Assembly (NCBI GenBank): GCA_029263035.1
Contig: JAJCYF010000062.1
Coordinates: 1-30,970, forward strand
Length of the DNA stretch: 30,970 nucleotides
DNA from: Actinomycetes bacterium
Lineage (GTDB): Bacteria; Actinomycetota; CADDZG01; JAHWKV01
Direction: 5' to 3'
This document shows, piece by piece, positions 1-7,702 of the stretch. The notes below the pieces were generated by a model that was not told the DNA's origin, ran no database searches, and saw only the letters and a list, made by a program, of their open reading frames with translations. The translations under genes were made by a program, and so were the position numbers. The first letter of the stretch is position 1; each line of letters begins with the position of its first letter.

Positions 1-1
1 C

Positions 2-559
2 TTGAGTCCCGCCAAGCCTGAAGACCTGTTCTTCTCGGGCGAACACGACCCCGACGAGCTGACCCCGGAACAAGCCGCGCTCTGCCGCGAGGCCTGGGAG
101 CTCCACGCCGGGGAATGCTTGCCACTCGACCGCGTCGCCGACCACTTCCGCGATCGCGGCTTCAACGTCTCCGTCCCCGCACTCTCCAAGGCGCTCGCCA
201 ACTACGCCAGCCACTCCCGACAGGACCCCACCTACGGGATGCAGCTCAAGGTCCGCCAGGACCAACTGAACGCGCTCCTGCGGCTCTCAGTCGAGCAGGC
301 GAAGGCGATCAAGGATGAGGTCGAGGCCAACGACGGGAAGGGTCTCAAGCAGGTGGAGATCTGCCACGGGGAGGGGGACCGCGACGGGTACACGAAGGTG
401 AAGTACCTGCGGCCCGACTCGTCGCTGAACATGCACATCAAGACCGCTTCGGACATCATCAAGACGCTGGCGATGCTGGACGGGTTGATGTCGAAGGACA
501 ACGAGGCGGACCGCCCCGATGCCATCGTGATTCAGATGGAGGGGTTCCTACCGGACTAG
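2..559 (+). CDS. Putative small terminase subunit (possibly 5' truncated)
   Basis: Soluble, charged protein of about 185 residues lying two kilobases upstream of the large terminase gene. Residues about 38-70 (region around LDRVADHFRDRGF and ALSKALANY) look like a helix-turn-helix, and the remainder is helical with a C-terminal segment rich in Asp and Glu. Small terminase subunits of tailed phages combine an N-terminal DNA-binding HTH with a helical oligomerisation region and recognise the packaging site; length and position fit, but no diagnostic motif is seen, so the call is inference. The first possible start is a TTG at base 2, so the gene may begin outside the window. Its stop overlaps the stop of a convergent minus-strand gene. 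Alternative: an unrelated phage DNA-binding protein. Confidence 0.5.
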   Translation: MSPAKPEDLFFSGEHDPDELTPEQAALCREAWELHAGECLPLDRVADHFRDRGFNVSVPALSKALANYASHSRQDPTYGMQLKVRQDQLNALLRLSVEQAKAIKDEVEANDGKGLKQVEICHGEGDRDGYTKVKYLRPDSSLNMHIKTASDIIKTLAMLDGLMSKDNEADRPDAIVIQMEGFLPD

Positions 560-729
560 CGCTTCTTCTTCGTGATGCGGGCGTCGCACTCGAGGATGGC
601 TTGCCGGATGGCGGCGGAGTCGAATCGCAGCTTGTAGTGATTGCGAAGCCGCTGCAGCGCAGCGGCCTCGACGCTATCGAGCAGCACCGTGTAGTTCTGG
701 CGCGGGTCATCCGACGGGGGGCGTGGCAA
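556..729 (-). CDS. Small ribbon-helix-helix-like (CopG/Arc type) protein
   Basis: A 57-residue ORF read on the minus strand from a TTG codon. The start is supported by a GGAAGGA Shine-Dalgarno sequence about 7 bases upstream. The sequence has a short beta-strand-like segment (NYTVLLDS), a helix (VEAAALQRLRNHY), a turn, and a second helix (SAAIRQAILECDARI) ending in a basic tail (KKKR). This is the strand-helix-helix order and size of ribbon-helix-helix repressors, which bind operator DNA as dimers through the strand. It converges with the putative small terminase gene and shares 4 bases with it. A candidate phage regulator; its target is unknown. Immediately upstream, in the same frame and separated by one TGA, is another short ORF, so an interrupted longer gene is possible. 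Confidence 0.6.
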   Translation of the reverse strand: MPRPPSDDPRQNYTVLLDSVEAAALQRLRNHYKLRFDSAAIRQAILECDARITKKKR

Positions 730-732
730 AGA

Positions 733-843
733 TCAGTCCTTCCAGTTCCTGGTCGCTCGGGATAATACCCCTTGAAAAACCGGAAGTCCACGGGGAAAAT
801 CAGGCTCCAGGGGCTCGGGGTCGTGGTTGACCTTCATCGCCAT
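733..843 (-). CDS. Short ORF upstream of and in frame with the RHH-like gene
   Basis: A 36-residue ORF starting at ATG (complement of 841-843; a second in-frame ATG lies two codons later). It is Pro/Asp/Glu-rich at the N-terminus and ends at a TGA one codon before the TTG start of the ribbon-helix-helix-like gene. Both ORFs are in the same frame, so removing the TGA would give a protein of about 94 residues. No good Shine-Dalgarno sequence is visible. It may be a leader peptide, the N-terminus of an interrupted gene, or chance. Confidence 0.25.
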   Translation of the reverse strand: MAMKVNHDPEPLEPDFPRGLPVFQGVLSRATRNWKD

Positions 844-887
844 GGCGGGCAACCCGAGCCCCTACTCAACCCAGGAAGGTGGATGCG

Positions 888-1124
888 TTGAATCGCTGGT
901 ACCCCGTCATCGGCTGGACGCTCGTCGGAGTGTCGCTGACCCTGCTCCTCTGGAGCAACTACACAGTTCGCCGCGAGTACGACCTGCTCCGCTCTAAATA
1001 CAAGTACGTCCGCGACGCCGCGGCCCGGCACGTCGCCCACGAACGCAGCCTGCCCGTCGAGCAGCGCAGCGAACTCGCACAACGCGTCCACGAGACCTGG
1101 GTGGCTCGGGTGGTGGAAAAGTGA
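888..1124 (+). CDS. Small membrane protein, one N-terminal transmembrane helix
   Basis: A 78-residue protein. Residues about 6-22 (around VIGWTLVGVSLTLLLW) form a hydrophobic helix, followed by a charged, probably helical tail with many Arg, Glu and Gln. I chose TTG at 888 because AGGAAGG lies 8 bases upstream; GTG at 879 is also in frame but sits on top of that ribosome-binding site. The topology (short N-terminus, one membrane helix, charged helix) resembles inner-membrane spanins of the Rz type, and a lipoprotein gene lies just downstream. However, that gene is convergent rather than overlapping in the usual Rz/Rz1 way. Function unknown; I infer only a bitopic membrane protein. Confidence 0.55.
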   Translation: MNRWYPVIGWTLVGVSLTLLLWSNYTVRREYDLLRSKYKYVRDAAARHVAHERSLPVEQRSELAQRVHETWVARVVEK

Positions 1125-1128
1125 TGAC

Positions 1129-1542
1129 TCACTTCCGACACTGCTGCCGGGCCTGACGCCATTGCCAGGCCCGCTTCCCACCGAACCCGAGGACGACCAG
1201 AGCCAAGATGCTCAACGCCACCACCAGCCACGGGTCCGTCGTCGTCGGAACCTCCACGCCCCCGGGCAACCGGATCGCTTCAATGGGCTCGACGTCCCGC
1301 GGCAACACCATGGGCTCGTCCACTGGCGCGTCATGCTCGGAGCCGTCGTCGCGTACGATGAGGATCTCCTGCGGGGTGAGCTGGAACTCGAAGCCCACCC
1401 AGACGACCCACTCATCTCCCTCGTCCCCGACGACGGAGTTCGGGGCCGGGTCCACCCCACCAACCTCGAACGCCCGCGAAACACCGATCCGGGCCGTCGT
1501 CCCCGAACAACCGACCAGAACCAACAGGAGGACCCAGCGCAT
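1129..1542 (-). CDS. Putative phage lipoprotein with C-terminal transmembrane helix
   Basis: A 137-residue minus-strand protein. The N-terminus has the form of a lipoprotein signal peptide: MRW, a hydrophobic run, then the lipobox LVGC with Cys12 as the predicted lipidated residue. A beta-rich acidic domain follows (about 15-95). A second hydrophobic helix sits near residues 104-121 (WLVVALSILALVVLGFG), followed by a very basic tail. Lipid anchor plus membrane helix with positive-inside tail suggests an inner-membrane protein with a periplasmic or extracytoplasmic loop. Its ATG overlaps, head to head, the ATG of the next + strand gene (1540-1543), and it converges with the small membrane protein. 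Phage lipoproteins of this kind can act in superinfection exclusion or lysis; which, if either, cannot be seen. Confidence 0.6.
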   Translation of the reverse strand: MRWVLLLVLVGCSGTTARIGVSRAFEVGGVDPAPNSVVGDEGDEWVVWVGFEFQLTPQEILIVRDDGSEHDAPVDEPMVLPRDVEPIEAIRLPGGVEVPTTTDPWLVVALSILALVVLGFGGKRAWQWRQARQQCRK

Positions 1543-1789
1543 GACTCACCCCATCCAGGAAGCGCTCCAGGCGCTCGGTGACGCCCTGGAGGACCCGATC
1601 GACCCCGACAGCGCCAGAGTATACCGAGACCAGCTCTCAGGCGCCCTGGCGGCCCACTTCGACCGCCTGGGGAGTCGGCCACTCCTGGCCCTGACGACCG
1701 TGCTGACGATCCTGGACGGGCTCGAGCCGGACGACCGCCGGGCCGTCCTGGGGTTCCTGGCAGGGATCGGGGTATCCTCGGGGGTATGA
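1541..1789 (+). CDS. Small hypothetical protein, helical
   Basis: An 82-residue protein starting at ATG 1541, preceded by AGGAGG about 10 bases upstream. It is predicted helical throughout, with an acidic N-terminal half (LGDALEDPIDPDSARVYRD) and a hydrophobic C-terminal half (LLALTTVLTILDGLEPDDRR). No family recognised. Its stop overlaps the start of the next gene by 4 bases (ATGA), so it heads the + strand run leading into the large terminase gene. The start codon shares bases with the divergent lipoprotein start, so transcription of the two genes probably starts from overlapping control regions inside neighbouring genes. Confidence 0.6.
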   Translation: MTHPIQEALQALGDALEDPIDPDSARVYRDQLSGALAAHFDRLGSRPLLALTTVLTILDGLEPDDRRAVLGFLAGIGVSSGV

Positions 1790-2379
1790 GCACCGTCGCC
1801 GCCATCTTCGTCGACCCCAAGGGCTGCTACGCCGGGCTCCCAGGCGTAGAGCTCTGGGATGAGGCCCGAGACGCACGCAACTACCCTGGGCCACACCCCG
1901 TCGTCGCTCACCCGCCATGCTCCCGCTGGTGCCGGCTCGCGGGCCTGGTCGAAGCTCGCTGGGGCCACAAGCGGGGAGAGGACGGCGGGTGCTTCGAGTC
2001 CGCCCTGGAGTCCGTGAGGCGGTGGGGAGGCGTCCTCGAGCATCCCGCATACACTGACGCCTGGGCCCGCTACGGGCTCCCCGACCCCGGATACACCGGC
2101 TGGCAATCCACCATCTGCAGTGGCTGGGTCACCTACGTCGAGCAGGGCCGATACGGCCACCCGGCGAAGAAGGCAACATGGCTCTATGCGCACGGCATCG
2201 GAGACCCACCACCACTCCGCTGGGGGATAGGCCACACCGGAACACATCTTGTGTCGTGGTCCACAATCAACGTCTCCAAAGACGATATCCGACCCCGCGT
2301 CGGGAAGCGGGCCGCCGCGGCGACCCCGATCGAGTTCCGCGATGTCCTTCTCGAAATCGCCAGGAGCGCCACACCATGA
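1786..2379 (+). CDS. Conserved phage protein with methyltransferase-like motifs
   Basis: A 197-residue protein of a type I recognise as common in phages and prophages, usually annotated hypothetical. Signature segments are HPPCSRWCR (about 42-50), GGVLEHPA (about 81-88) and GHPAKKATWLY (about 124-134). The Pro-Pro-Cys and Glu-His-Pro elements recall the catalytic PC loop and ENV motif of C5-cytosine DNA methyltransferases, but I see no clear SAM-binding FxGxG loop, so methylase activity is only a possibility. It overlaps the preceding gene by 4 bases and the large terminase gene by 4 bases (ATGA at 2376). The tight coupling to the terminase suggests co-expression with packaging functions or with DNA-modification before packaging. 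Confidence 0.65.
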   Translation: MSTVAAIFVDPKGCYAGLPGVELWDEARDARNYPGPHPVVAHPPCSRWCRLAGLVEARWGHKRGEDGGCFESALESVRRWGGVLEHPAYTDAWARYGLPDPGYTGWQSTICSGWVTYVEQGRYGHPAKKATWLYAHGIGDPPPLRWGIGHTGTHLVSWSTINVSKDDIRPRVGKRAAAATPIEFRDVLLEIARSATP

Positions 2380-3812
2380 GCACCCTCACCATCGACGCCA
2401 ACCAACTCCTCGACGTCCAGGGCCGGCCCGTCGGACTCACACCCTCACAAAAACGACTCATCGGCTCCACCGCACCCTTCGTCACCTTCCAGGGCGGATT
2501 CGGGTCCGGGAAGACGTTCGCCGGAGCACTCAAAGGCGGGTTCTTCAACTCCATGTATCACGGCGCCGGATACGCCGGACTCATCGTCTCACCCACCTAC
2601 GTCATGCTCCAGCAGGCCGTCATCCCCACACTCCGAGACGGGATCCTTCGACAACTCGGAGACCCCGAGCGCGGCCAATCGCTCTGGGACCTGTCCAAGT
2701 ACCACAAGCAGGACCAAGAACTCATTCTCCCCAACGGACACCTAATCTACTTCCGGTCCGCCGACAAGCCTGAACGCATCCGCGGAACGAACCTCGCCTG
2801 GATGTGGGTCGACGAAGCCCAGGAAGTGAAGAACTTTCCCGAGCTCTGGATCTCCGGGATGTCCCGGCTCCGCAAAGCCCGCAACGACCACACCCAAATG
2901 ATCGTCACCGGCACCCCCGAGCGAAAGGACGACGTCTATCGCCGCTGGGTCGAGGGACCCGACGAGGACGACCCCGAGGCCCGCGAGAAGTGGAGGCGTG
3001 ACTTCGAGGTCATCCGCGCCTCCAGCCGCGAGAACCCCGGGCTCCCCCCCGAGTTCATCGAGAACATCCTGGCCACTGTGCCGCCGCAACTCATCCCCGC
3101 GTACCTGGACGGGCAGCACATCGACGACGCCCTGGGGCTCTGCTACTACAACTTCCGGCGGAAGACGAACGTCAACCCAGCGGCCATCTACGACCGGACA
3201 CTCGACCTCCACATCTCCTGGGACTTCGGCGTCGACCCGATGGCGATGAGCATCCACCAGGTTCGCGGCGGGAGCCACCTGGTCACCATCGACGAGATCG
3301 GGCTCAGGAACGCGAACACGCCCGCCGTGTGCCTGGAGTTCATCCGGCGGTACGGCCGGCAGGGCGAGAACCACACCCGTGGCATCACAATCTACGGCGA
3401 CGCCAGCGACAAGGTCGGCATCTCCAACTACGACGAGATCGAGGACTACCTGCGGCACCACTTCGTCGGCAAGATCAAGCGCAAGGTCCCCAACTCCAAC
3501 CCGATGCACGCCCGGCGCATCAAGAGCGTCAACGCGCTGTTCCGGAACGCCCAGGGCGTCGTTCGGTACTGGATCCATCCGAAGTGCAAAGGGCTCCTGC
3601 GGGACCTGGAGAATCAGGCGTTCGCCAAGGGCACGCGGTCGACCACGAGCGTCGTCTCAAAAGACAAGAAGCAGAAGATGGACGACGGAACGACGCTGGG
3701 GCACTACTCCGACACGCTCGACTACATCGTCGATTGGCTGTTCCCGTTCCGGCGCCAACAGGCGTCGGCGTACATCCGCAACCAGCGGTCGACGATGACC
3801 GCGCATTTCTGA
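2376..3812 (+). CDS. terL: Terminase large subunit (DNA-packaging ATPase/nuclease)
   Basis: The 478-residue motor that pumps phage DNA into the procapsid and cuts it. The ATPase domain shows Walker A GGFGSGKT (about 40-47), Walker B MWVDEAQE (about 143-150) and the coupling motif TGTP (about 178-181). The C-terminal RNase H-like nuclease domain shows acidic residues in WDFGVDP (about 282-288), GDAS (about 341-344) and HYSDTLDY (about 443-450). Length is normal for the family. I place the start at ATG 2376, which overlaps the previous stop by 4 bases and has GGAG about 9 bases upstream; the frame is open further 5', but that stretch lies within the previous gene. It acts with the portal protein encoded downstream. 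Confidence 0.96.
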   Translation: MSTLTIDANQLLDVQGRPVGLTPSQKRLIGSTAPFVTFQGGFGSGKTFAGALKGGFFNSMYHGAGYAGLIVSPTYVMLQQAVIPTLRDGILRQLGDPERGQSLWDLSKYHKQDQELILPNGHLIYFRSADKPERIRGTNLAWMWVDEAQEVKNFPELWISGMSRLRKARNDHTQMIVTGTPERKDDVYRRWVEGPDEDDPEAREKWRRDFEVIRASSRENPGLPPEFIENILATVPPQLIPAYLDGQHIDDALGLCYYNFRRKTNVNPAAIYDRTLDLHISWDFGVDPMAMSIHQVRGGSHLVTIDEIGLRNANTPAVCLEFIRRYGRQGENHTRGITIYGDASDKVGISNYDEIEDYLRHHFVGKIKRKVPNSNPMHARRIKSVNALFRNAQGVVRYWIHPKCKGLLRDLENQAFAKGTRSTTSVVSKDKKQKMDDGTTLGHYSDTLDYIVDWLFPFRRQQASAYIRNQRSTMTAHF

Positions 3813-3813
3813 G

Positions 3814-4092
3814 ATGAGACACATGAAGAAGAGCAACAAGCACCGGACCTACATCAAGAGCCTCAACCGGCTCATCGATGCGCTCCGCAACCTTGGATTT
3901 GAAAACCAAGACTTCGTGACCAACTCATCAGGTGTCTGGGTAAGTGAGGCAGGAGGATTTCGGGTCATGGGGTCCCACTCACATGAAGGGAGCTACACAA
4001 CGAGTATCGACCTGAGGACCGACACAGGGCATCTCTACGTGTGCGCAACCCAGTCGTACGAGCACGAAGTGAAGGATGTGGAGAACAAATGA
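3814..4092 (+). CDS. Small hypothetical protein (lower G+C than neighbours)
   Basis: A 92-residue protein starting one base after the terminase stop; an ATG three codons later (3823) is equally possible. The N-terminus is basic (KKSNKHRTYIKSLNRL) and is followed by a beta-rich half with GVWVSEAGGFRV and a Tyr/His-rich tail. No family recognised. Its codon use differs from the flanking genes: several A/T-ending codons and lower G+C over about 3890-3990, which hints at more recent acquisition. Its stop overlaps the ATG of the next gene (4089-4092), so it is in the same operon as the terminase. Confidence 0.6.
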   Translation: MRHMKKSNKHRTYIKSLNRLIDALRNLGFENQDFVTNSSGVWVSEAGGFRVMGSHSHEGSYTTSIDLRTDTGHLYVCATQSYEHEVKDVENK

Positions 4093-4781
4093 GCGACAAC
4101 CACAACCCAATCGATGACGTGGACCCCGAGATCGCCGCCAAGCGCGAATACGAGGAGGTTATGGACCACCAGAAGGAGGCGCTCGAGGACCTCGAGGAGG
4201 CCGCCGACGGGTGGACCGACCAGGGCGTCGACGTCCCCGTCGACGCTCAGGGGCTGCCAATCTTGGGCGCCAAACCCGACCGGCGGTCCCGCGGTGAACT
4301 CGACGGGTGGACGTCCCACGGCGCCATGTGGTCGAACCCCAAGCGACACATGGGGTGGGTCCGGACCCGGACCGACATCCCTGAGCGCGAAGACGCGCTC
4401 ATCGTCTCGCTGAAGCGCCAGCCCTGGGACCCGATCAAGTGGATGGAGCTGGCCAACTTCTACCGGGAGGCCGACGACCACGGGCGGGCCGAGATCGCGC
4501 TCATGTCCTGCCGGCTGATCAACCCGGTAGACCTGGACCTCCGGGACAAGTGGCTCCTGGAGTTCCAGTGGAACCGGGACACAGCCATGACGGACAGCGA
4601 GATGTACCGGGAGGCGAACATCTACAACCAGGGGATCATCGACGCGTGCAACAAGCCGATGGGGGACCGCATCGACGACCTGCAGAACAACATCTTCAAC
4701 CTGGAGCGGGACGAGATCTTCCGGGTGGAGCGACAACCCGAGATCGACGTGCGTGAGGGCGGAGATGGGGAGGTGATCTGA
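4089..4781 (+). CDS. Hypothetical phage protein, acidic, repeat-like helical
   Basis: A 230-residue protein. The start at ATG 4089 overlaps the preceding stop (ATGA) and follows GGAG; the frame is open further upstream but without a better site. An acidic helical N-terminus (about 1-50, rich in Glu/Asp) may form a coiled coil. The middle contains Trp-rich segments (DGWTSHGAMWSNPKRHMGW) and a stretch PWDPIKWMELANFYREADDHGRAEIALM, split here only in description, that resembles a single tetratricopeptide-type helical hairpin. The C-terminus is charged. Between terminase and portal genes, many phages encode small virion or packaging accessory proteins, but no specific function can be assigned. 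Confidence 0.6.
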   Translation: MSDNHNPIDDVDPEIAAKREYEEVMDHQKEALEDLEEAADGWTDQGVDVPVDAQGLPILGAKPDRRSRGELDGWTSHGAMWSNPKRHMGWVRTRTDIPEREDALIVSLKRQPWDPIKWMELANFYREADDHGRAEIALMSCRLINPVDLDLRDKWLLEFQWNRDTAMTDSEMYREANIYNQGIIDACNKPMGDRIDDLQNNIFNLERDEIFRVERQPEIDVREGGDGEVI

Positions 4782-5062
4782 TGGCGACGCACCAGGGCGA
4801 GGGGTGGCTGCAGAGCCAGCGGCCCGGCGACACACTGGAGATTGAGGGCATCGAGTGGGAGGTCGTGACGGCCCGGTGGACGCCCGACGGGATCCGCGTG
4901 ACGCTGACGCTCGAGCGGCTCGACGTCCCGGACGAGGAGCAGCAGGAGGTCTTCGAGGCGGTCCCGGTCGCGCCGAAGGACGTGAAGGGATCCCGGAAAC
5001 CCAAGGAAGGAGAGCACCCAGTATCGCGCCATTTTAAGGCAAGATTCAAACCGGATGGGTAG
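4781..5062 (+). CDS. Small hypothetical protein, last gene of the terminase operon
   Basis: A 93-residue protein overlapping the previous stop by one base. Its ribosome-binding site GAGGTGATC is an unusually complete match to the 16S rRNA 3' end, suggesting strong translation. The first half is beta-rich (TLEIEGIEWEVVTARWTPDGIRV), the middle acidic, and the tail basic (KARFKPDG), ending with Lys/Pro-rich sequence. The N-terminal pattern could be a small beta-barrel, but I recognise no family. After its stop comes the 5.06-5.71 kb non-coding spacer, so it probably closes this transcription unit. Confidence 0.6.
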   Translation: MATHQGEGWLQSQRPGDTLEIEGIEWEVVTARWTPDGIRVTLTLERLDVPDEEQQEVFEAVPVAPKDVKGSRKPKEGEHPVSRHFKARFKPDG

Positions 5063-5073
5063 GATTCGGCTGG

Positions 5074-5536
5074 CGAAACTTGCCGGAAGGCATTTCGTCT
5101 GGAAATGGCGACGTGCTCAGTGGTTATCGCTGGTGCGAATTCCGGCATGTCTCGTCCGCCAGAGGGGGCCCCGGGGCATCGCACCACGAAATAAGGACGC
5201 TAGGAGTCGTAAGTCCGCACGGTAACTCATATCGACCCCGTTTTCGCAGATTTGGGAAAAGTGGTCACAAGCGGTACCCCATAGGGGAGGTTTTTCTAAC
5301 CGCGATTCCGGCAGGTCCGTCAAAAAACACGAACAATACCCTAACAAAGTCCTAAACCAGTACGAGCGCGCGTGCTCTCAAAACATCGAGTTACGTTTGA
5401 GGTCCATTTTTCGGCTTAATTCGAGGGTCGAACGGGGAGATCGCCGTTTTTCGCTCGGGACATGCCGGAATTCATTCCGAGCGTAAAGACGCACCACGCC
5501 GACGGTTCCAACCCAAACCGCTTCCGGCAAGTTTCG
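5074..5536. repeat. Large diverged inverted repeat in the intergenic spacer
   Basis: The 650-base stretch between 5063 and 5711 holds no convincing gene. It contains two perfect inverted pairs: 5074-5089 with 5521-5536 (16 bp, CGAAACTTGCCGGAAG) and 5137-5151 with 5459-5473 (15 bp, GAATTCCGGCATGTC). The gap between the two arms is exactly 47 bases on both sides, and the sequence between them still matches at well over half of positions. A further match (CGAAATAAGG against CGAATTAAGC) lies 36 bases further inward on each side. The element is therefore an inverted duplication of about 120 bp around a centre near 5305. The core TGCCGGAA recurs near the centre (5305-5313, inverted) and again at 7757-7776. 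Role unknown; operator cluster, origin or packaging region are all possible. Confidence 0.75.
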
Positions 5537-5711
5537 ACGCCCCATCTGAGCTGATCCCCGATCGGCCGGCTCTAGGCCGCACATCCCGGCCCTGCTCTGT
5601 TTTGGCTCATGGAAATCCAGGGAGCTCCTGAGCATCTGGCCGGCATCTGCGCATTCCCCCTGTACATTCGATGCCTCCCCCTGGACAATCACCGCCGGGA
5701 GGTGGCATCCC

Positions 5712-7310
5712 ATGCCAGAGCCGTCGCTCTCGGACATCCTGAACTCGAAACACCCGCTCCACGAGCACCGCTTTGAGACGCTCTTCGAGGCGGACCAAGT
5801 GCTCCACCAGCGCATCCGTGGCGACCACGCCCAGCGGTACCTCCCCAAAGGCCAGGACGAGACGACCCGCGATTACGACCGCCGGGTTCAGTTCGCCCGC
5901 TTCAAGGGCGAGCTAGCGCCCCTGGTGGCCCGCCTGGTGGGCGCAGTGACCGCTCGCCCCCCGTCCCGCCGCTCAGGCGACGACGACGACGACAGCGCCT
6001 TTCAGGCCGCCTACGAGGGGCTGCTCGAGAACTCGGACGGCGCCGGTCATTCCCTGGACCAGTTCATGGCCCGCCGGCTGTACGACTCCCTGGGGCTCGG
6101 GGCCGGTCCATTCCTGGTCGACCGGCCCGTGGTCGTCACCGACCCAGAGACGGGCGATCAGGGCGTCATGGAGGTCACATCGGAGGGTTTCGAGCTCGTG
6201 AAGACGTTCCGCCCACTCCGGGACGACGAGGTCCGCCTGGTGCCGCTCAAGCCCTACCAGATCACGGACTGGGATGTGGACGTGTCGGGGGAGCTCAATT
6301 GGGTGCGGATCGTCGAGCACACCCGGCGGTCGCGGATGCCGGGCATGGCCCAGAAGATCATCTGTTACCGCGAGTATGACCGGACCGCCTGGCGGCTCTT
6401 CGAGAAGCCTGACGGCAACAGCGACGTCCCACCTGTGCTCATCGCCCATGCTGAGCATGGGCTGGGGAAGGTGCCGTTAGTCCTGACCCCCTACGAACTC
6501 GACGGGCCCATGGACTTCTGCACGCCGTTTATCGCGGCGGTCCAGTACGAGGTGGATCACTTCCGGGCCGATGCGGACCTGCAATACTCGTCGTGGATGC
6601 ATGCCCACCCGACGTTGAAGATGAAGAAAGCCGACGGCGAGGACGCGCGGTACTCGCTCGGCCCTCACTCCGTCATCAACCTCGACCCGAACATGAACGA
6701 GGACGCCGACTTCCTGACGCTCGACTCAGCGATGCTCGAGCAGCTCCGGAAGAACAAGTCGGAGGCCCGAGATGGCATGCGCCGCCTGGCGGGCGTGGAC
6801 CTGGTGTCGGGTGGCGAGACGGGCTCCCAGACGATGTCGGGCCGGTCGCGGGCCATCTCGTTCTCGGTCAGCGAGCAGCGGATCTTGGTGAATCTGTCGA
6901 AGGTCGCGGAGCGAGCGGAAGAGGATCTCTTCGAGCTCGTGGACCGGTTCCGGAACACAGGGGTGAACCCTGCGCCGTCGGAGCGCGTGACGGATGTCTC
7001 GGTCTCTTACCCACGGTCGTTCATGACTGAGGTGGAGGAGTTGATCGAGCGGTGGTTGTCCACGCGGCACGAGATCAACTCGGAGACGTATGACCGCGAG
7101 TTCCAGAAGAAGATCGCGGCGATGTGCCTGGGGAACATCCCGGCGGAGATCCAGGACCGGATCAACCACGAGATCGAGACGAACCCGCTGGTGGGTGGGG
7201 CGTCGAGCCCGATGCTCGAGGATCCAATGGACCAGGACCCGGAGCGGATTGCGAGCATCCAGGAGCTGCAGCCGCTGCGGCTGAACGACGTACGACGGGA
7301 GCAGGCGTAG
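5712..7310 (+). CDS. Portal protein
   Basis: A 532-residue protein forming the dodecameric ring at one capsid vertex through which DNA enters and leaves. No short catalytic motif exists for the family; the call rests on length, position between the large terminase and scaffold/capsid genes, and characteristic patterns: an N-terminal segment with RYLPKGQDET and RVQFARFKGELAPLVARLVG, central beta-rich segments with EVRLVPLKPYQITDWDVD (stem/wing region), and a helical section with ALRKNKSEARDGMRRLAGVD-like sequence ahead of a long C-terminal helix region with acidic residues. It is similar to the DUF4055-type portal group. ATG 5712 has GGGAGGTGG about 10 bases upstream. It is the first gene after the inverted-repeat spacer and probably begins a new transcript. 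Confidence 0.85.
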   Translation: MPEPSLSDILNSKHPLHEHRFETLFEADQVLHQRIRGDHAQRYLPKGQDETTRDYDRRVQFARFKGELAPLVARLVGAVTARPPSRRSGDDDDDSAFQAAYEGLLENSDGAGHSLDQFMARRLYDSLGLGAGPFLVDRPVVVTDPETGDQGVMEVTSEGFELVKTFRPLRDDEVRLVPLKPYQITDWDVDVSGELNWVRIVEHTRRSRMPGMAQKIICYREYDRTAWRLFEKPDGNSDVPPVLIAHAEHGLGKVPLVLTPYELDGPMDFCTPFIAAVQYEVDHFRADADLQYSSWMHAHPTLKMKKADGEDARYSLGPHSVINLDPNMNEDADFLTLDSAMLEQLRKNKSEARDGMRRLAGVDLVSGGETGSQTMSGRSRAISFSVSEQRILVNLSKVAERAEEDLFELVDRFRNTGVNPAPSERVTDVSVSYPRSFMTEVEELIERWLSTRHEINSETYDREFQKKIAAMCLGNIPAEIQDRINHEIETNPLVGGASSPMLEDPMDQDPERIASIQELQPLRLNDVRREQA

Positions 7311-7658
7311 ATGGCGGATGCGACGTGGCGTCGCCGGGCGTGGCGTTGGGTGTGCCGGGGGGTGTTGGATCCGCAGGCGGTCCTGGACGCGGCGCGCGAG
7401 TCGGTGGGGTCTGAGGATCTCGACTGGATTGAGGATCGCAATGGTCGGGTGGCGGTCGACGGATTGGCGGCGGGTGGCCGCTGGATGTTGTATTGCCGCG
7501 CGGGTCAGGAGCGGACGTTCGTCGAGTTGTCGTGGGTGGGGCCGCGCCCGGAGTCGGGGTCGGGTTTCGGGCACGAGTCGTCGACGCTGGGGGGTCGATT
7601 GAGAGATATGGGGGTGAGCCGGTTTGTGGTGGATGACGACGACATAGACATCCACTAG
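7311..7658 (+). CDS. Hypothetical protein downstream of portal
   Basis: A 115-residue protein whose ATG follows directly after the portal stop, so translation is probably coupled. The N-terminal 30 residues are Arg/Trp-rich (WRRRAWRWVCRG), the middle has beta-strand-like stretches (GRWMLYCRAGQERTFVEL), and the C-terminus ends in an acidic run (VVDDDDIDIH). No family recognised. The gene is followed 44 bases later by a strong terminator, so it ends the portal transcription unit. Confidence 0.55.
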   Translation: MADATWRRRAWRWVCRGVLDPQAVLDAARESVGSEDLDWIEDRNGRVAVDGLAAGGRWMLYCRAGQERTFVELSWVGPRPESGSGFGHESSTLGGRLRDMGVSRFVVDDDDIDIH

Positions 7659-7702
7659 ACCACCTTTCGGGGCTGCTCGCACCAGCCCCACCACCTTCCC
7701 GG

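Noticed and set aside
5378..5545. A 55-codon minus-strand ORF in the right arm of the big repeat whose peptide resembles a frame in the left arm (NLPE and EFRHV in both)
   Set aside because: The similarity follows from the DNA-level inverted repeat; the left arm lacks a matching start and neither has a ribosome-binding site, so I do not call genes.
5063..5711. Group I intron or other self-splicing element in the spacer
   Set aside because: It does not interrupt a gene and I see no conserved intron core; the inverted repeat alone is not evidence.
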